DNA of 64,000 nt, from positions 62,001 through 126,000 of the forward strand of contig NZ_JANIJX010000001.1 in the NCBI RefSeq assembly GCF_024580735.1, in the 5' to 3' direction. The translations under genes were made by a program, and so were the position numbers. How positions within the stretch are numbered: position 1 is the first letter of the stretch; the number at the start of each line of letters is the position of its first letter. Source of the stretch: Brevibacterium moorei. Lineage in GTDB: Bacteria > Actinomycetota > Actinomycetes > Actinomycetales > Brevibacteriaceae. This document shows positions 37,743 through 47,497 of this stretch, one piece after another. The notes beneath the pieces were generated by a model. That model ran no database searches and was not told where the DNA came from. It saw only the letters and a list, made by a program, of their open reading frames with translations.

Positions 37743-38399
37743 TCAGTCCCGGCCCACTTCCTGAGCCGGGACCGCCGGGTGGCTGATGGTCTGGTGTGTC
37801 CGCTTGGCCCAGTCCCTGATACCGACGATGACCATGATGAAGAACAGCAGGTAGACGGCTCCGGAGAAGACCAGCCCGCCCATGACCGCCAGCGGGATGC
37901 CCACCAGGTCCACGGCCAGCCAGACGAACCAGAATTCGACGATCGCCCGGCCCTGTGCGTACATGGCGACCAGGGAGCCGATGAAGATGTAGGCGTCGGG
38001 ATACGGATTCCACGACCAACCGCCCCAGGCCAGGACGAATCCGAAGGCCGCGGTGCCGACCACCAGGGCCGCCAGCAGGCCGATCCGCTCACCCCAGCCT
38101 GCCCACCTGATGACGACCTCCCCGGTATCCTCACGTGATTTCCTCCAGCGCGACCAGCCCCAGACCGCGGCGATGACGATGACGACCTGGCGGGAGGCAT
38201 TACCACCCAGATGCGCGGAGATCGAGGCGCAGAACAGGAGTACCGATCCGATGATCTGCACGGGCCAGGACCACAGATTCCGGCGCAGGGCCAGCCACAC
38301 GGTGGCCAGTGCCAGGATGTTGCCGAAGAAGTCGGAGACGGGCACGGGCTTGCCCAGGAGGTGAAACAGCGGGGCGTTGAGCCAGGTGAGGATTTCCAC
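37743..38399 (-). CDS. pnuC: Nicotinamide riboside transporter PnuC
   Basis: The 218-residue protein has about seven transmembrane segments and the PnuC patterns [37 protein letters not shown], and [17 protein letters not shown]. PnuC is a facilitator for vitamin B3 precursors, driven by intracellular phosphorylation. The GTG at 38399 gives the family's normal length, though its ribosome binding site is weak. The open frame upstream to 38591 lacks family similarity. It is divergent from the membrane protein at 38531, with 131 bases shared, where I see no clear riboswitch. Confidence 0.9.
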   Translation of the reverse strand: MEILTWLNAPLFHLLGKPVPVSDFFGNILALATVWLALRRNLWSWPVQIIGSVLLFCASISAHLGGNASRQVVIVIAAVWGWSRWRKSREDTGEVVIRWAGWGERIGLLAALVVGTAAFGFVLAWGGWSWNPYPDAYIFIGSLVAMYAQGRAIVEFWFVWLAVDLVGIPLAVMGGLVFSGAVYLLFFIMVIVGIRDWAKRTHQTISHPAVPAQEVGRD

Positions 38400-38530
38400 C
38401 GGATCAATGTACCGCGTTTGCAAAGGCGGGCGTATCGCGGACCGGAACCCGGGCGCTACTGCGACTTTCGCGGGATATGCTGTGGGAGCATCGGCCCCAT
38501 CACGAATCACGGCATGACGGAAGGCTCCAT

Positions 38531-39367
38531 ATGTCCCAGCCACCCCAGTTCCCCACGCAGGGGTCCAATCCCCAATGGTCGACCGGTGCACCGGGCAGCG
38601 GCCCCGCCGACGACTACGTCAGCGGCCGCTACGGTGTGCCCCAGGCTCCCCGGCCGGCTCCCGAACCGGAGACCATGGTCATCCCCGGCCTCGGTGCCGC
38701 GCCGCTGCCTGGCCCGCTGCCGGCTCCGCCCAGCCCACCGGAGGACGAGCAGAGGGCGAAGCGCAAGCGCCTGCTGCTGATCGGGGTCTTCGCGCTCGTG
38801 GCGGTCGTGCTGATCGCCAGCGGACTGGGCTACCTGTTCGGCCACGGCGACCGGAAGCCGCAGGCGGCCCAGCCGGCGGCCGGCGCCCACTCGGATTCCG
38901 CTGCGGCGCCAGACGACGACGCCGCACAGGACGATTCCGAGAGCACCGAGATCGACGATGCGCTGCGCGCCGACGTCGAGACGGCTGTCAACGACCGGCT
39001 GCGCGAGTGCATGAAATCCCATGCCGGCCGGCCCAAGGGCTGTCCCCAGGAGATGACCGCCACGGACTGGGCGCTGGCGGGCAAGCCCGTGCCGGCCGGC
39101 GAGGAGATCCGCAGCGGCGTCGATCAGGTCAACCAGTGGTCGATCAACGGGCTGCCTGATTACGAGATGCGTCGCAGCGGGAACACCGTGACGGCCTCGG
39201 TGCGCGGGCTCGACGGCCAGGCGACCTATCCGAACAACGATGCGGAATCCGAATACGACTCCTCATCGTCGTTCACCCTGGACTTCGACGCCCGGGTCGA
39301 CGTGACCGGCGGCAATGTCGGTGAGGTGGCTTTCACCTCGAGCAACACCAGCTTCTCCGGTTACTGA
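38531..39367 (+). CDS. Single-pass membrane protein with Pro-rich cytoplasmic N-terminus, unknown function
   Basis: I do not recognise this 278-residue protein. A Pro/Gly/Gln-rich cytoplasmic region (1-79) ends in KRKR, followed by one transmembrane segment (81-103). An Ala/Asp-rich linker (about 110-140) leads to an extracytoplasmic domain of about 135 residues. That domain has two cysteines (160 and 171, RECMKSHAGRPKGC) able to form a disulfide, and a beta-rich end (VRGLDGQATYP, SSFTLDFDARVDV). The layout resembles actinobacterial DUF4190-like or septal/envelope proteins, but I cannot place it. GGAAGG precedes the ATG. It converges on rpe, 10 bases apart. Confidence 0.75.
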   Translation: MSQPPQFPTQGSNPQWSTGAPGSGPADDYVSGRYGVPQAPRPAPEPETMVIPGLGAAPLPGPLPAPPSPPEDEQRAKRKRLLLIGVFALVAVVLIASGLGYLFGHGDRKPQAAQPAAGAHSDSAAAPDDDAAQDDSESTEIDDALRADVETAVNDRLRECMKSHAGRPKGCPQEMTATDWALAGKPVPAGEEIRSGVDQVNQWSINGLPDYEMRRSGNTVTASVRGLDGQATYPNNDAESEYDSSSSFTLDFDARVDVTGGNVGEVAFTSSNTSFSGY

Positions 39368-39377
39368 GGGTTCCGAA

Positions 39378-40043
39378 TCAGCTGTGCGCGGCGTGTTCTG
39401 CCGCCGCGCGCAGCCCTGCTATCGCCGCGGCCCTGTCATCGGCCCCGTAGACGGCGGAGCCTGCCACGAGCACATCGGCGCCGGCCTCGACGACGCGGTC
39501 GATCGTACCGGTTGAGACACCCCCGTCGACCTGCAGGCCGATCTGCAGGCCGGCAGCGCTGATCGCCTTGCGCAGCCTGCGGATCTTCGGCAGGCACACG
39601 TCGAGGAACTTCTGTCCGCCGAATCCCGGTTCGACTGTCATGATGAGGACCTGGTCGAACTCCCCCAGCAGATCGATGAACGGTTCGACCGGCGTCGCCG
39701 GCTTGAGTGCGATCGAGGCCCGCGCGCCCAGTCGGCGCAGCTCTCGGGCCAGCCGCACGGGGGCGGCCGCGGCCTCCGCGTGAAAGGTCACCGAGGCGCA
39801 ACCCAGCTCCGCATACACAGGAGCGTTGACATCGGCATCGGTGATCATCAGGTGCGCGTCGACCGGGATCGGGCTGGCCGCGATAATGCGTTCGACCACC
39901 GGCGGGCCGAAGGTCAGGTTCGGCACGAAGTGGTTGTCCATCACGTCGACGTGGGCCATATCGGCGGTGGAGATCGCCGCGAGCTCGCCGCGCAGGTCGG
40001 AGAAATCGGAGTTCAGAATGCTGGGATTGATCTGGATTCCCAT
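39378..40043 (-). CDS. rpe: Ribulose-phosphate 3-epimerase
   Basis: Rpe interconverts ribulose 5-phosphate and xylulose 5-phosphate in the pentose phosphate pathway. The 221-residue TIM barrel has [13 protein letters not shown], the catalytic Asp and metal ligands in [36 protein letters not shown], and [12 protein letters not shown] with the second catalytic Asp. The ATG has AGGAAAGG upstream. It follows rsmB by 30 bases in the fmt-rsmB-rpe cluster common in actinobacteria. Confidence 0.97.
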   Translation of the reverse strand: MGIQINPSILNSDFSDLRGELAAISTADMAHVDVMDNHFVPNLTFGPPVVERIIAASPIPVDAHLMITDADVNAPVYAELGCASVTFHAEAAAAPVRLARELRRLGARASIALKPATPVEPFIDLLGEFDQVLIMTVEPGFGGQKFLDVCLPKIRRLRKAISAAGLQIGLQVDGGVSTGTIDRVVEAGADVLVAGSAVYGADDRAAAIAGLRAAAEHAAHS

Positions 40044-40073
40044 TGCGGGGCCTTTCCTGGAGGTGTTCGGGTA

Positions 40074-41516
40074 TCAGGCGTCTTTGGCGATGAGCGCCAA
40101 GAACATTCCATCGGTGCCGTGGAGGTGCGGCCATAGTTGGGCGGCCCTGCCGCCTGCCAGGGACGCTGAGGCGAATTCGCCGGCTGCGGCACCTGTGACC
40201 CGGGCCAGGACATCGGCCGCGTCGAGCAGTCGGGCGCCGGGCAGGACGCGCAGGGCGTCTTCGAGTACGACGGTGGTCTCCGCCGCGTGCGGGGAGCAGG
40301 TGGAATAGGCCACGACTCCCCCGACGGCGGTGGCCTCCCAAGCGGCTTCCAGCAGTTCCCGCTGCAGGGGCCCCAGCCCGGCGATATCGGCCGGCCGCCG
40401 CCGCCAGCGGGCCTCGGGACGCCGGCGCAGAGCGCCCAGTCCCGTGCACGGCGCGTCGACGAGCACGCGGGCGAACTCGCCTGGGTGCTTGCGGGCGAAC
40501 TCGCGTCCGTCGGCGTTGACGGTCTTGACGGTCCCGCGCAGCGCGCGGGTGGAATCGCGGACGAGTTCGGCCCTGTGCTTGGAGGCATCGGAGGCGACGA
40601 CGACGCGGCCGAGCTCGGCGGCCCGCGACCCGATCACCGAGGTCTTGCCGCCGGGGCCGGCACACATGTCGTACCAGCTGGCCCCTGCGGTATCCGCCGG
40701 GGCGGGCGCCGCCAGCAGTGCCAGGGCGACCAGCTGGGACCCCTCGTCCTGGACCCGTGCAGTCCCCTCCGCGACCTCGGGGACATCGAGCGGGTTGCCG
40801 TGGGACAGTTCAACTCCCAGGGGGCTCAGCCGGGTGGGTGTCCCGACCCTGCGAGCCAGCTCGGCGCGGTCGGCGAGCCCGGGTAGGGCGACGAGGTCGA
40901 CGGCCGCCGGCGCATTGTCCGCAGCCAGCAGCTCGGCGAGTTCGGCCCGGTCCCTGCCGTGGGCGTGCAGAGCCTGCCGCAGTGCTCGGACGATCCAGGC
41001 CGGATGAGAGTATTCCAGGGCCAGGCGACCCATCTCGTCGAGCGAGGTGGATACCAGTGTCAGCCAGTCCTCGCGGGTGCGTTCGCTCACCCGGCGCAGT
41101 ACCGCGTTGACGATGCCGGTGGCCCTGGGCAGGCGTCGTTTGACGATTGCCACGGTTTCCCCGACCGCCGCGTGGTCGGCGATCCGCATGCTCAGGATCT
41201 GGTGGGCACCCAGCCGCAGTGCGGTGCGCACAACGGGTTCCATGGAGCTCATGGTGCGTCCGGCCGCGGATTCGATCACGGCGTCGTAGAAGCCCTGGCC
41301 CCGCAGGGTACCGTAGGTCAATTCGGTGGCCAGAGCGGCGTCGGCCGGGCTGAGTCGGGCGTGTTTGAGACGGCGCGGCAGCAGCAGATTGGCATAGGCG
41401 TCTTCCTTCTCCACCTCGATGAGGACGTCCCAGGCCACGGTCCGCGCGTCTGCCACGGCCGTCCGGCGGGTCGTCCCGCCTCCGCGGAGGGCGGTTGTGT
41501 GATTCCTATTGTTCAT
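40074..41516 (-). CDS. rsmB: 16S rRNA (cytosine-967-C5)-methyltransferase
   Basis: RsmB methylates C967 of 16S rRNA. The 480-residue protein has an N-terminal NusB-like RNA-binding domain (about 18-150, ARTVAWDVLIEVE). The catalytic domain shows SAM motif I YDMCAGPGGKTSVIGSRA, the DAPCTGLGALRRRPEARW motif with one catalytic Cys, and YSTCSPHAAE with the other. The ATG at 41516 overlaps the fmt stop (ATGA) and follows AGGAGA. The open frame to 41723 is a shadow within fmt. Confidence 0.95.
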   Translation of the reverse strand: MNNRNHTTALRGGGTTRRTAVADARTVAWDVLIEVEKEDAYANLLLPRRLKHARLSPADAALATELTYGTLRGQGFYDAVIESAAGRTMSSMEPVVRTALRLGAHQILSMRIADHAAVGETVAIVKRRLPRATGIVNAVLRRVSERTREDWLTLVSTSLDEMGRLALEYSHPAWIVRALRQALHAHGRDRAELAELLAADNAPAAVDLVALPGLADRAELARRVGTPTRLSPLGVELSHGNPLDVPEVAEGTARVQDEGSQLVALALLAAPAPADTAGASWYDMCAGPGGKTSVIGSRAAELGRVVVASDASKHRAELVRDSTRALRGTVKTVNADGREFARKHPGEFARVLVDAPCTGLGALRRRPEARWRRRPADIAGLGPLQRELLEAAWEATAVGGVVAYSTCSPHAAETTVVLEDALRVLPGARLLDAADVLARVTGAAAGEFASASLAGGRAAQLWPHLHGTDGMFLALIAKDA

Positions 41517-42457
41517 CGGCTGCTCTCCTGCTGTGCGGTGGTCCAGTCCGTGGCGGCGAATCTGGCATGGGGATGGCCCCGGAGGAAGTCCGCGGCGGCC
41601 ATCATCGGCTTCCCGAAGGGCTGGACGCGCTGCACTCGCAGGCTGCCGTCCGCGGTGCCGATGAGCAGCGCCGAACCGTCCGGGGCGGTCTCCCCCGGTG
41701 CCAGCCCGCTTGTGGGAGCACACGAGGCGCCGGCGAGTTTCGTCTTCTTGCCCTCAAGCAGGCACCAGGCCCCCGGTGCCGGCGTCACCCCGCGGGCGCG
41801 GGCGGCCAGCGCCGATGCGGGCTCGCCCAGGTTGAGGTAGCCGTCGGCCTGGGTCAGTTTGGGCGCCTGGCTGCCGTCGGCCGGCTGTGGCCGGAACCGT
41901 GCGGTTCCGGCGGCCAGCTCGTCGAAGGCGCGCACCAGCAGCCCGGCACCGCGCTCGGCGAAGTCCGCCAGGGCCTCCCCTGCGGTCATGGTGCCCAGGG
42001 GGTACTCTTCCTGGGCGATGATGTCGCCTGTGTCCAGGCCCGCATCGAGTCGGAACACGGTCGCCCCGGACGTGCTCAGACCGTCCATGATGGCCCGCTG
42101 CACGGGGGCGGCGCCCCGGTAGTCCGGCAAAAGCGAGAAATGCAGGTTGAACCAGCCGCCGGGGACCGCCGCCAGGGAGCGCGGACCGGCCAGCGCGCCA
42201 TAGGCGACCACTGCCACCGCATCCACGGCCAGGGCTGCGATGTCCTCGATGATCTCCCAGCGCAGCCTGTCCGCTTCCAAGACGGTCAGGCCGGCTTCCA
42301 CAGCGGCGGCCTTGACCGGGCTGGGGGTGAGCACGCGTTTGCGGCCCACCGGTTTGTCCGGTCGGGTCAGCACGGCCACGACTTCGTGGCGCGAGCCCAC
42401 CAGGGCCTGCAAGGACGGGACAGCGGCTTCGGGGGTTCCGGCGAACAGGATTCTCAC
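41513..42457 (-). CDS. fmt: Methionyl-tRNA formyltransferase
   Basis: Fmt formylates Met-tRNAfMet for initiation. The 314-residue protein begins MRILFAGTPEAAVPSLQAL. It has the catalytic Asn-His-Asp region rendered as FNLHFSLLPDYRGAAP, the GVTVFRLD-like stretch GATVFRLDAGLDTGDII, and a C-terminal OB-like tRNA-binding domain. The start is a GTG at 42457. It is separated from priA by 49 bases and coupled to rsmB. Confidence 0.96.
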   Translation of the reverse strand: MRILFAGTPEAAVPSLQALVGSRHEVVAVLTRPDKPVGRKRVLTPSPVKAAAVEAGLTVLEADRLRWEIIEDIAALAVDAVAVVAYGALAGPRSLAAVPGGWFNLHFSLLPDYRGAAPVQRAIMDGLSTSGATVFRLDAGLDTGDIIAQEEYPLGTMTAGEALADFAERGAGLLVRAFDELAAGTARFRPQPADGSQAPKLTQADGYLNLGEPASALAARARGVTPAPGAWCLLEGKKTKLAGASCAPTSGLAPGETAPDGSALLIGTADGSLRVQRVQPFGKPMMAAADFLRGHPHARFAATDWTTAQQESSR

Positions 42458-42506
42458 CCTGGGATTCTATCGTGGAGGTTCCGAGCCCGGTTCCCGCGCC
42501 CCGTTT

Positions 42507-44636
42507 TCACAGGGCGTCGGGGGCGTCCACCCTGACGCCGGGGAGTTCGGCTCTGGCCAGTGACCTGCTGGAGATCCATGCGGCTGCCGCCTCGGTCAGC
42601 GCCGGTGCCTCGACCAGGCTCATCCCCAGTGTCAGCCCGGGCGGGTCGAAGTCGTTGAGTAGTACCGTCGGTTCCCCATAGCGGCGCAATTCGGCCAGCA
42701 GCGCCTCGCAGGCCTCACGGGACCCGGAGATCCGCATGGTGCGCACCGCCGGGGGCAGACCCAGCCCGCTGCGCTGCGTGGCCTCGTGCGCGGCCCACTC
42801 GACGGGTTCGTAGCGGGTCAGGACCCGCAGCAGGTTCGGGTCGTCGTCGAGTACCAGGGCCCGACCGCCCAGGTGGGCACCGCGCACCAGGGACAGGGCC
42901 CGCATCCGCCTGGCGATGGCCCGGTCGGCCGAGCGCAGGCTGGGGCCCGGCCACAGGGAGTCCAGCAGTACCGCTGCCGCATAACCGTCCTCGACGTAGG
43001 GCTCGGCACCGGTGGTTGCGACCACGATGACGCGGTCGGGGTCGATGCGGGCCAGGACGGCTCCCCCGCCCGAGGCCAGCACCCGGGTTCCGGGGAAGGC
43101 CCTGCCCAGTTGCCGGCGCACGGCGTCGAGGCCGTGGACGACGCTGCGCAGCCGGGTGCCGCCACAGTTGGCACAGCGCATCCGGTCTGCACGGAAACCG
43201 CACGCGCGGCAGGCGAACGGCCCGCCCGGCCCCGCTGCGGCCAGGGGCCGTGAGCAGGCGGGGCAGCGGATGATTTCATAGCAGGTGTCGCAGGCGACGA
43301 CCGGGGCGTATCCCACGCGTGGGACCTGGACGAGGACGGGACCGACGGCCTCCCGGTGGCGGCCCCCCGCAAGGGCCGCCCGGGTGATCTCGAAAGCGCG
43401 TTCGGGCAGATTGCTGAAGTCGGCCAGGGACCTGGCCGGGGGCGGCTGGAACACCAGGGGCGCCTGGCTGCGCCGCAGATCGCGCGGCGTGTGCACGTCT
43501 CCTATCCACCCTGTCGATACCAGTTGGGCCACTGCGACCGAGCGGGAGTAGTCCAGGAACAGCAGGGCACAACCGGCTGCGCGGACGCGTTCGAGCACGA
43601 TGGCGCGGGCATGGGGGTATGGGGCGCGCTGCTCCTGGTAGGAGTCGTTGTCGTCGTCGAAGCAGATGATCAGGCCCAGGTCGGACAGCGGGGCGAAGGC
43701 CGCGGTCCTGGTGCCGATGACCAACCTGGTCCGGCCGGTCAGTGCGCTGACCCAGGCCGACCAGCGTGCATGGGGGCCCTGTTCGGCGGTGAGCACACAG
43801 TGGATCCCGCCCAGGCCAGCCAGATGGCGTTCGAGTTCGGCGAGCTCCCTGGCATCGGGCACCAGCCACAGGACGCTGCGGCCGGCGGCCAGGACGGTCT
43901 GTGCGGCCTGCAGACCCGCCCTGGCCCAGCCCGTTCCCGGTGTGGCCCCCGGCATCACGCAATAGGCCGCACGCGGGCCGGCGCCGGCAGCCGGCTGGGC
44001 CGTATCCCCGTTCGCCGGGGCGCCGGAGGCCGGACCGACATAGGCTTCGAGGGCCTCGAGGTAATCCTCCCAAGCCGGCGGCGCCGGATCGGGATGGGAC
44101 AGTGCCGCCGCCGATTCCCGCTCCTCCAAAGCGGTGCAGGCGCTCCGCAGGGCTTCCTCGTCAACCCCTTCCGGGCGGGCCAGGACCGCTTTCTCCGCTG
44201 CCGCGTGGCGTGGCGGAATGGCCAGGCGCAACACATCGGGCAGGGTCCCGGCGTAGCGGGTGGCGATCGCCCTGGTCAGCGCCAGCAGGTCCTCGCGCAG
44301 GACCGGCAGGGCCGAGACGACGCGCTGCAGCGGTGCCAGTTCGCCGACATGTTCGGTCGTCGCCACCCTGGCCAGGATGAAGCCGGAGACCAGGCGCCCT
44401 GCGAAGCGCACCCGCACCCGGACCCCTGGCCGGGCCTCGGCGTCGAACTGTGCGGGTACGCCGTAGTCGAAGGCGTGGGCCAGGTGCGGGTGGACCGTCT
44501 CCACCAGCACCCGGGCGACGGGATTCGTGGCCGCCGGCTGCACCGCCCCGCGTAGCTTCGGCGGCTGCGGGCCGAGCAGCTCCGAGACCTCCTCTATCGG
44601 ATCTGCCTGGTCACCCAGCCTCAGTTGTTCGGACAC
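42507..44636 (-). CDS. priA: Primosomal protein N' (PriA) with degenerate helicase motifs
   Basis: PriA binds stalled forks and reloads the replisome. The 709-residue protein keeps the 3'-DNA-binding N-terminus (ARVLVETVHPHLAHAFDYGVP split at 41-61). Its zinc module has eight Cys in four CxxC pairs (449/452, 458/461, 476/479, 488/491), and the C-terminal domain is present. The ATPase is not intact: the Walker A place reads MPGATPGTGWARAG (228-241) with no GKT, and the DEAH place reads CFDDDNDSYQE (325-335). This is known in actinobacterial PriA, which is therefore probably a structural restart factor rather than a helicase. A Pro/Ala-rich insert (about 200-222) is present. Confidence 0.93.
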   Translation of the reverse strand: MSEQLRLGDQADPIEEVSELLGPQPPKLRGAVQPAATNPVARVLVETVHPHLAHAFDYGVPAQFDAEARPGVRVRVRFAGRLVSGFILARVATTEHVGELAPLQRVVSALPVLREDLLALTRAIATRYAGTLPDVLRLAIPPRHAAAEKAVLARPEGVDEEALRSACTALEERESAAALSHPDPAPPAWEDYLEALEAYVGPASGAPANGDTAQPAAGAGPRAAYCVMPGATPGTGWARAGLQAAQTVLAAGRSVLWLVPDARELAELERHLAGLGGIHCVLTAEQGPHARWSAWVSALTGRTRLVIGTRTAAFAPLSDLGLIICFDDDNDSYQEQRAPYPHARAIVLERVRAAGCALLFLDYSRSVAVAQLVSTGWIGDVHTPRDLRRSQAPLVFQPPPARSLADFSNLPERAFEITRAALAGGRHREAVGPVLVQVPRVGYAPVVACDTCYEIIRCPACSRPLAAAGPGGPFACRACGFRADRMRCANCGGTRLRSVVHGLDAVRRQLGRAFPGTRVLASGGGAVLARIDPDRVIVVATTGAEPYVEDGYAAAVLLDSLWPGPSLRSADRAIARRMRALSLVRGAHLGGRALVLDDDPNLLRVLTRYEPVEWAAHEATQRSGLGLPPAVRTMRISGSREACEALLAELRRYGEPTVLLNDFDPPGLTLGMSLVEAPALTEAAAAWISSRSLARAELPGVRVDAPDAL

Positions 44637-44657
44637 GCCCGCAGTCTATCCGTAGGG

Positions 44658-44695
44658 CACTGACACGGGGCCGGGGCCCCAGCCCCGTGTCAGTG
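44658..44695 (-). terminator. Terminator hairpin overlapping the metK stop codon
   Basis: CACTGACACGGGGC (44658-44671) and GCCCCGTGTCAGTG (44682-44695) form a perfect 14-bp stem whose 10-base loop can pair further. The metK TGA (44690-44692) lies inside the stem, so ribosomes finishing metK would disturb it. No clear U-run follows on the minus strand. It separates metK from priA. Confidence 0.7.
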
Positions 44696-45904
44696 CGCGG
44701 CCGACAGCCCACAGAATGCCGCGAGACGCACGGCGCGGTCGGTGCGTTCCCAGGTGAAGCCGGGCAGTTCACGACCGAAATGCCCGTAGCTGGCCGTGCG
44801 CCGGTAGATCGGTCGTTTCAGATCGAGGGCCTTGATGATCGCCGCAGGGCGCAGGTCGAATTCGTGCTCGATCGCAGCGGTGATGGTGGCCACCGGAACG
44901 TGTTCGGTGCCGAAGGCCTCCACATAGAGCCCCACCGGCTCTGCCTTGCCGATGGCGTAGGCCACCTGTACTTCGACCCGATCGGCCAGGCCTGCGGCGA
45001 CCACGTTCTTGGCCACCCAGCGCATCGCATAGGCTCCCGACCGGTCGACCTTCGAAGGGTCCTTACCGGAGAAGGCGCCACCGCCGTGCCTGGCGTATCC
45101 GCCGTAGGTGTCGACGATGATCTTCCGGCCCGTCAGGCCGGCGTCACCCATCGGACCACCGACGATGAAGCGGCCCGATGGGTTGATGAGGTATTTCGTT
45201 TCGGCCAGGTCCAGGCCCGACTCCGCCAGCAGCGGATCGATCACATGCGTGCGGACGTCCCTGGCCAGTTGGGCCTGGGTGACGTCGGGCGAATGCTGCG
45301 TCGACAGGACGACGGTGTCCACGGTCACCGGTGTGTCGCCGTCGTAGCCGATGGTCACCTGGGTCTTGCCGTCGGGCCGCAGATAGGGCAGTGTGCCGTT
45401 CTTGCGCACTTCGGTCAGGCGTTCGGACAGCCGGTGGGCCAGATGGATGGGCAGCGGCATGAGTTCGGGCGTGGAGTTGTCGGCGTAGCCGAACATCAGG
45501 CCCTGATCCCCCGCGCCCAGGCGGGCGTTCTCATCGTCTGTATCATCGCCGAGCCGGTGTTCCAATGAGGTCGTGACCCCGTCGGAGATATCGCTCGACT
45601 GGGAGCCGATGGACACGGAGACGCCGCAGCTGTGACCGTCGAAACCCTTTTCGGAGGAGTCGTAGCCGATCTCGGTGATGATCCCGCGCACCAGGGAAGC
45701 GACATCCGCATACCCCTCGGTGGTCACCTCGCCGGCCACGTGCACGAGTCCCGTGGTGACCATCGTCTCAACGGCGACGCGGGCGTCGGGGTCCTGTGCC
45801 AGCAGGGCGTCGAGCACGGCATCGGAGATCTGATCGCAGATCTTATCGGGATGGCCCTCGGTGACGGATTCCGAGGTGAAGAGTCGTAGGTTATTCGCAG
45901 TCAC
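44690..45904 (-). CDS. metK: S-adenosylmethionine synthetase
   Basis: MetK makes SAM from ATP and methionine. The 404-residue product shows [19 protein letters not shown] at the N-terminus. [14 protein letters not shown] (methionine-binding flexible region) and the phosphate-binding [19 protein letters not shown] are present. Also seen are [24 protein letters not shown], split by position, and a C-terminal [15 protein letters not shown]. The GTG at 45904 gives the standard N-terminus; an open GTG at 45937 would overlap coaBC. No SAM riboswitch is visible. It follows coaBC by 11 bases. Confidence 0.96.
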   Translation of the reverse strand: MTANNLRLFTSESVTEGHPDKICDQISDAVLDALLAQDPDARVAVETMVTTGLVHVAGEVTTEGYADVASLVRGIITEIGYDSSEKGFDGHSCGVSVSIGSQSSDISDGVTTSLEHRLGDDTDDENARLGAGDQGLMFGYADNSTPELMPLPIHLAHRLSERLTEVRKNGTLPYLRPDGKTQVTIGYDGDTPVTVDTVVLSTQHSPDVTQAQLARDVRTHVIDPLLAESGLDLAETKYLINPSGRFIVGGPMGDAGLTGRKIIVDTYGGYARHGGGAFSGKDPSKVDRSGAYAMRWVAKNVVAAGLADRVEVQVAYAIGKAEPVGLYVEAFGTEHVPVATITAAIEHEFDLRPAAIIKALDLKRPIYRRTASYGHFGRELPGFTWERTDRAVRLAAFCGLSAAH

Positions 45905-45915
45905 GGAACTGAAGT

Positions 45916-47151
45916 CTATCCGGTCACCGTGGGACACACGGCGGAAACGACTTCCTGTGCAACGTTGAGTTTGTCACCGCTGAAGTGGCCCAGTTCGACG
46001 GGCTGGCCCGCTTCCCCCTGGCCGAAGAGCACGACTGAGTTGCCGTCGGTTCCGAATGCGCGGCCTGCCGAAACGTCGTTGAACACCAGGAAGTCGGCAC
46101 CCTTGCGCAGGAACTTCCGCCTGGCGTATTCGAGCGCCGAAACCTCGGCGGATCCGGTTTCGGCGGCGAAGCCGATGATCTTCTGGTCAAGGCCGGCAGC
46201 GGTCTTGGCGGCGACGAGTTCGCGCAGCACATCGGGATTCTGCACCAGTCGCAGGGTCAGCCCGTCGTCGCCGTCCTTCTTCATCTTGTGCTCGGCCCGG
46301 GTGGCGGGCCGGTAGTCGGCCACCGCGGCGGCCATGATGAGCAGGTCGGACCCGGATTGGGAGTCCAACATCGCGCTGCGCAGTTCGGCAGTCGATTCGA
46401 CCGGCGTCACGCCGATGTCATCGGGCAGTTCGGCCAGCAGGGCCGCGTCGATGTTCGCGGCCACGAGTTCGACCGCGGCACCGGCCGCCCGGGCTGCGCG
46501 TGCAAAGGCGATACCCTGCTTGCCCGAGGATCTGTTGCCGAGGAACCGCACGGGATCCAGCGCCTCACGGGTACCGCCGGCGCTGACGAGGACCCGCCGA
46601 CCGCTCAGCACGCCGGGCGCGTCCTGCCCGCCGGCGGCGGCCAGGGCGAACTCCACAATGTCCGCCGGCTCCGGCAGCCGACCGGGACCGGAGTCCTTGC
46701 CGGTGAGCCTGCCGGAGGCGGGGTCGAGCACGTGCACGCCGCGTGAGCGCAGCACTGCCACATTGTCCACCGTCGCCGGATTGAGCCACATCTCCGTGTG
46801 CATGGCCGGTGCCAGCACCACCGGGGCCCGGGTCGCCAGCAATGTGGCGGTGAGCAGATCGTCGGCCCGTCCGGCCCTGATTCTGGCCAGCAGGTCGGCG
46901 GTGGCGGGGGCGATCAACACGAGGTCGGCGTCTTGTCCGATCCTCACGTGCTCGACCTCGTCGACCCGCACGAACACGGAGGTCGCCACGGGATGGCCAC
47001 TGAGTGCCTCCCAGGTGGCGGCGCCGACGAATTCGAGCGCATTGGCCGTCGGAACGACACGGACGCTGTGACCGGCCTCTGTGAGATCACGGAGCACCTG
47101 ACACGCCTTGTAGGCGGCGATTCCGCCGCCTACGCCGAGCACGATTTTCAT
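45916..47151 (-). CDS. coaBC: Bifunctional phosphopantothenoylcysteine decarboxylase/synthetase
   Basis: CoaBC adds cysteine to phosphopantothenate (CoaB) and decarboxylates it (CoaC). The 411-residue flavoprotein has the CoaC half (about 1-180) with [20 protein letters not shown] and the catalytic His in DEVEHVRIG, plus [13 protein letters not shown] and [10 protein letters not shown]. The CoaB half shows [20 protein letters not shown] and [10 protein letters not shown]. The ATG at 47151 is chosen; the open frame to 47400 is a shadow of rpoZ. It lies 16 bases after rpoZ. Confidence 0.96.
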   Translation of the reverse strand: MKIVLGVGGGIAAYKACQVLRDLTEAGHSVRVVPTANALEFVGAATWEALSGHPVATSVFVRVDEVEHVRIGQDADLVLIAPATADLLARIRAGRADDLLTATLLATRAPVVLAPAMHTEMWLNPATVDNVAVLRSRGVHVLDPASGRLTGKDSGPGRLPEPADIVEFALAAAGGQDAPGVLSGRRVLVSAGGTREALDPVRFLGNRSSGKQGIAFARAARAAGAAVELVAANIDAALLAELPDDIGVTPVESTAELRSAMLDSQSGSDLLIMAAAVADYRPATRAEHKMKKDGDDGLTLRLVQNPDVLRELVAAKTAAGLDQKIIGFAAETGSAEVSALEYARRKFLRKGADFLVFNDVSAGRAFGTDGNSVVLFGQGEAGQPVELGHFSGDKLNVAQEVVSAVCPTVTG

Positions 47152-47167
47152 CTCAGCGTGAGGCTTC

Positions 47168-47497
47168 TCACGGCTGTTCGAAGTCGGGGAGGTCGTCGAT
47201 GCCGACTTCCGGGACCTCGGGGACGACCGGGGCGGCGAAGTCGGCCTCAGTGGCCTCCCGCATCTGCACCTTGCCCTCGTCGATCTCGCGCAGCGCGATC
47301 GACAACGGCTTCTCATTGGGTTCCGGGGTGACCAGCGGACCGACGTTCTCCAGCATGCCGTCCTGCAGCTGGGCGTAGTAGGCATTGATCTGGCGGGCAC
47401 GACGCGAGGATTCGATCACGAGTTCGTACTTCGAGTCCACCCGCTTGAGCAGATCGTCGATCGGCGGATTGGTTACGCCCTCAGGCTGAACAGACAC
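47168..47497 (-). CDS. rpoZ: RNA polymerase omega subunit
   Basis: Omega helps fold and assemble the RNA polymerase beta' subunit. The 109-residue protein shows [31 protein letters not shown] as two helices at 11-41 and the C-terminal [15 protein letters not shown], the omega signature. An acidic Pro-rich tail follows. The start is a GTG overlapping the region of the gmk TGA (TGAGTG). It lies in the conserved mihF-gmk-rpoZ-coaBC-metK order. Confidence 0.94.
   Translation of the reverse strand: MSVQPEGVTNPPIDDLLKRVDSKYELVIESSRRARQINAYYAQLQDGMLENVGPLVTPEPNEKPLSIALREIDEGKVQMREATEADFAAPVVPEVPEVGIDDLPDFEQP

Noticed and set aside
45905-45937. A SAM riboswitch or longer N-terminus for metK
   Set aside because: Only 11 bases separate coaBC from the chosen metK start, too few for a riboswitch, and the longer frame overlaps coaBC without adding conserved residues.
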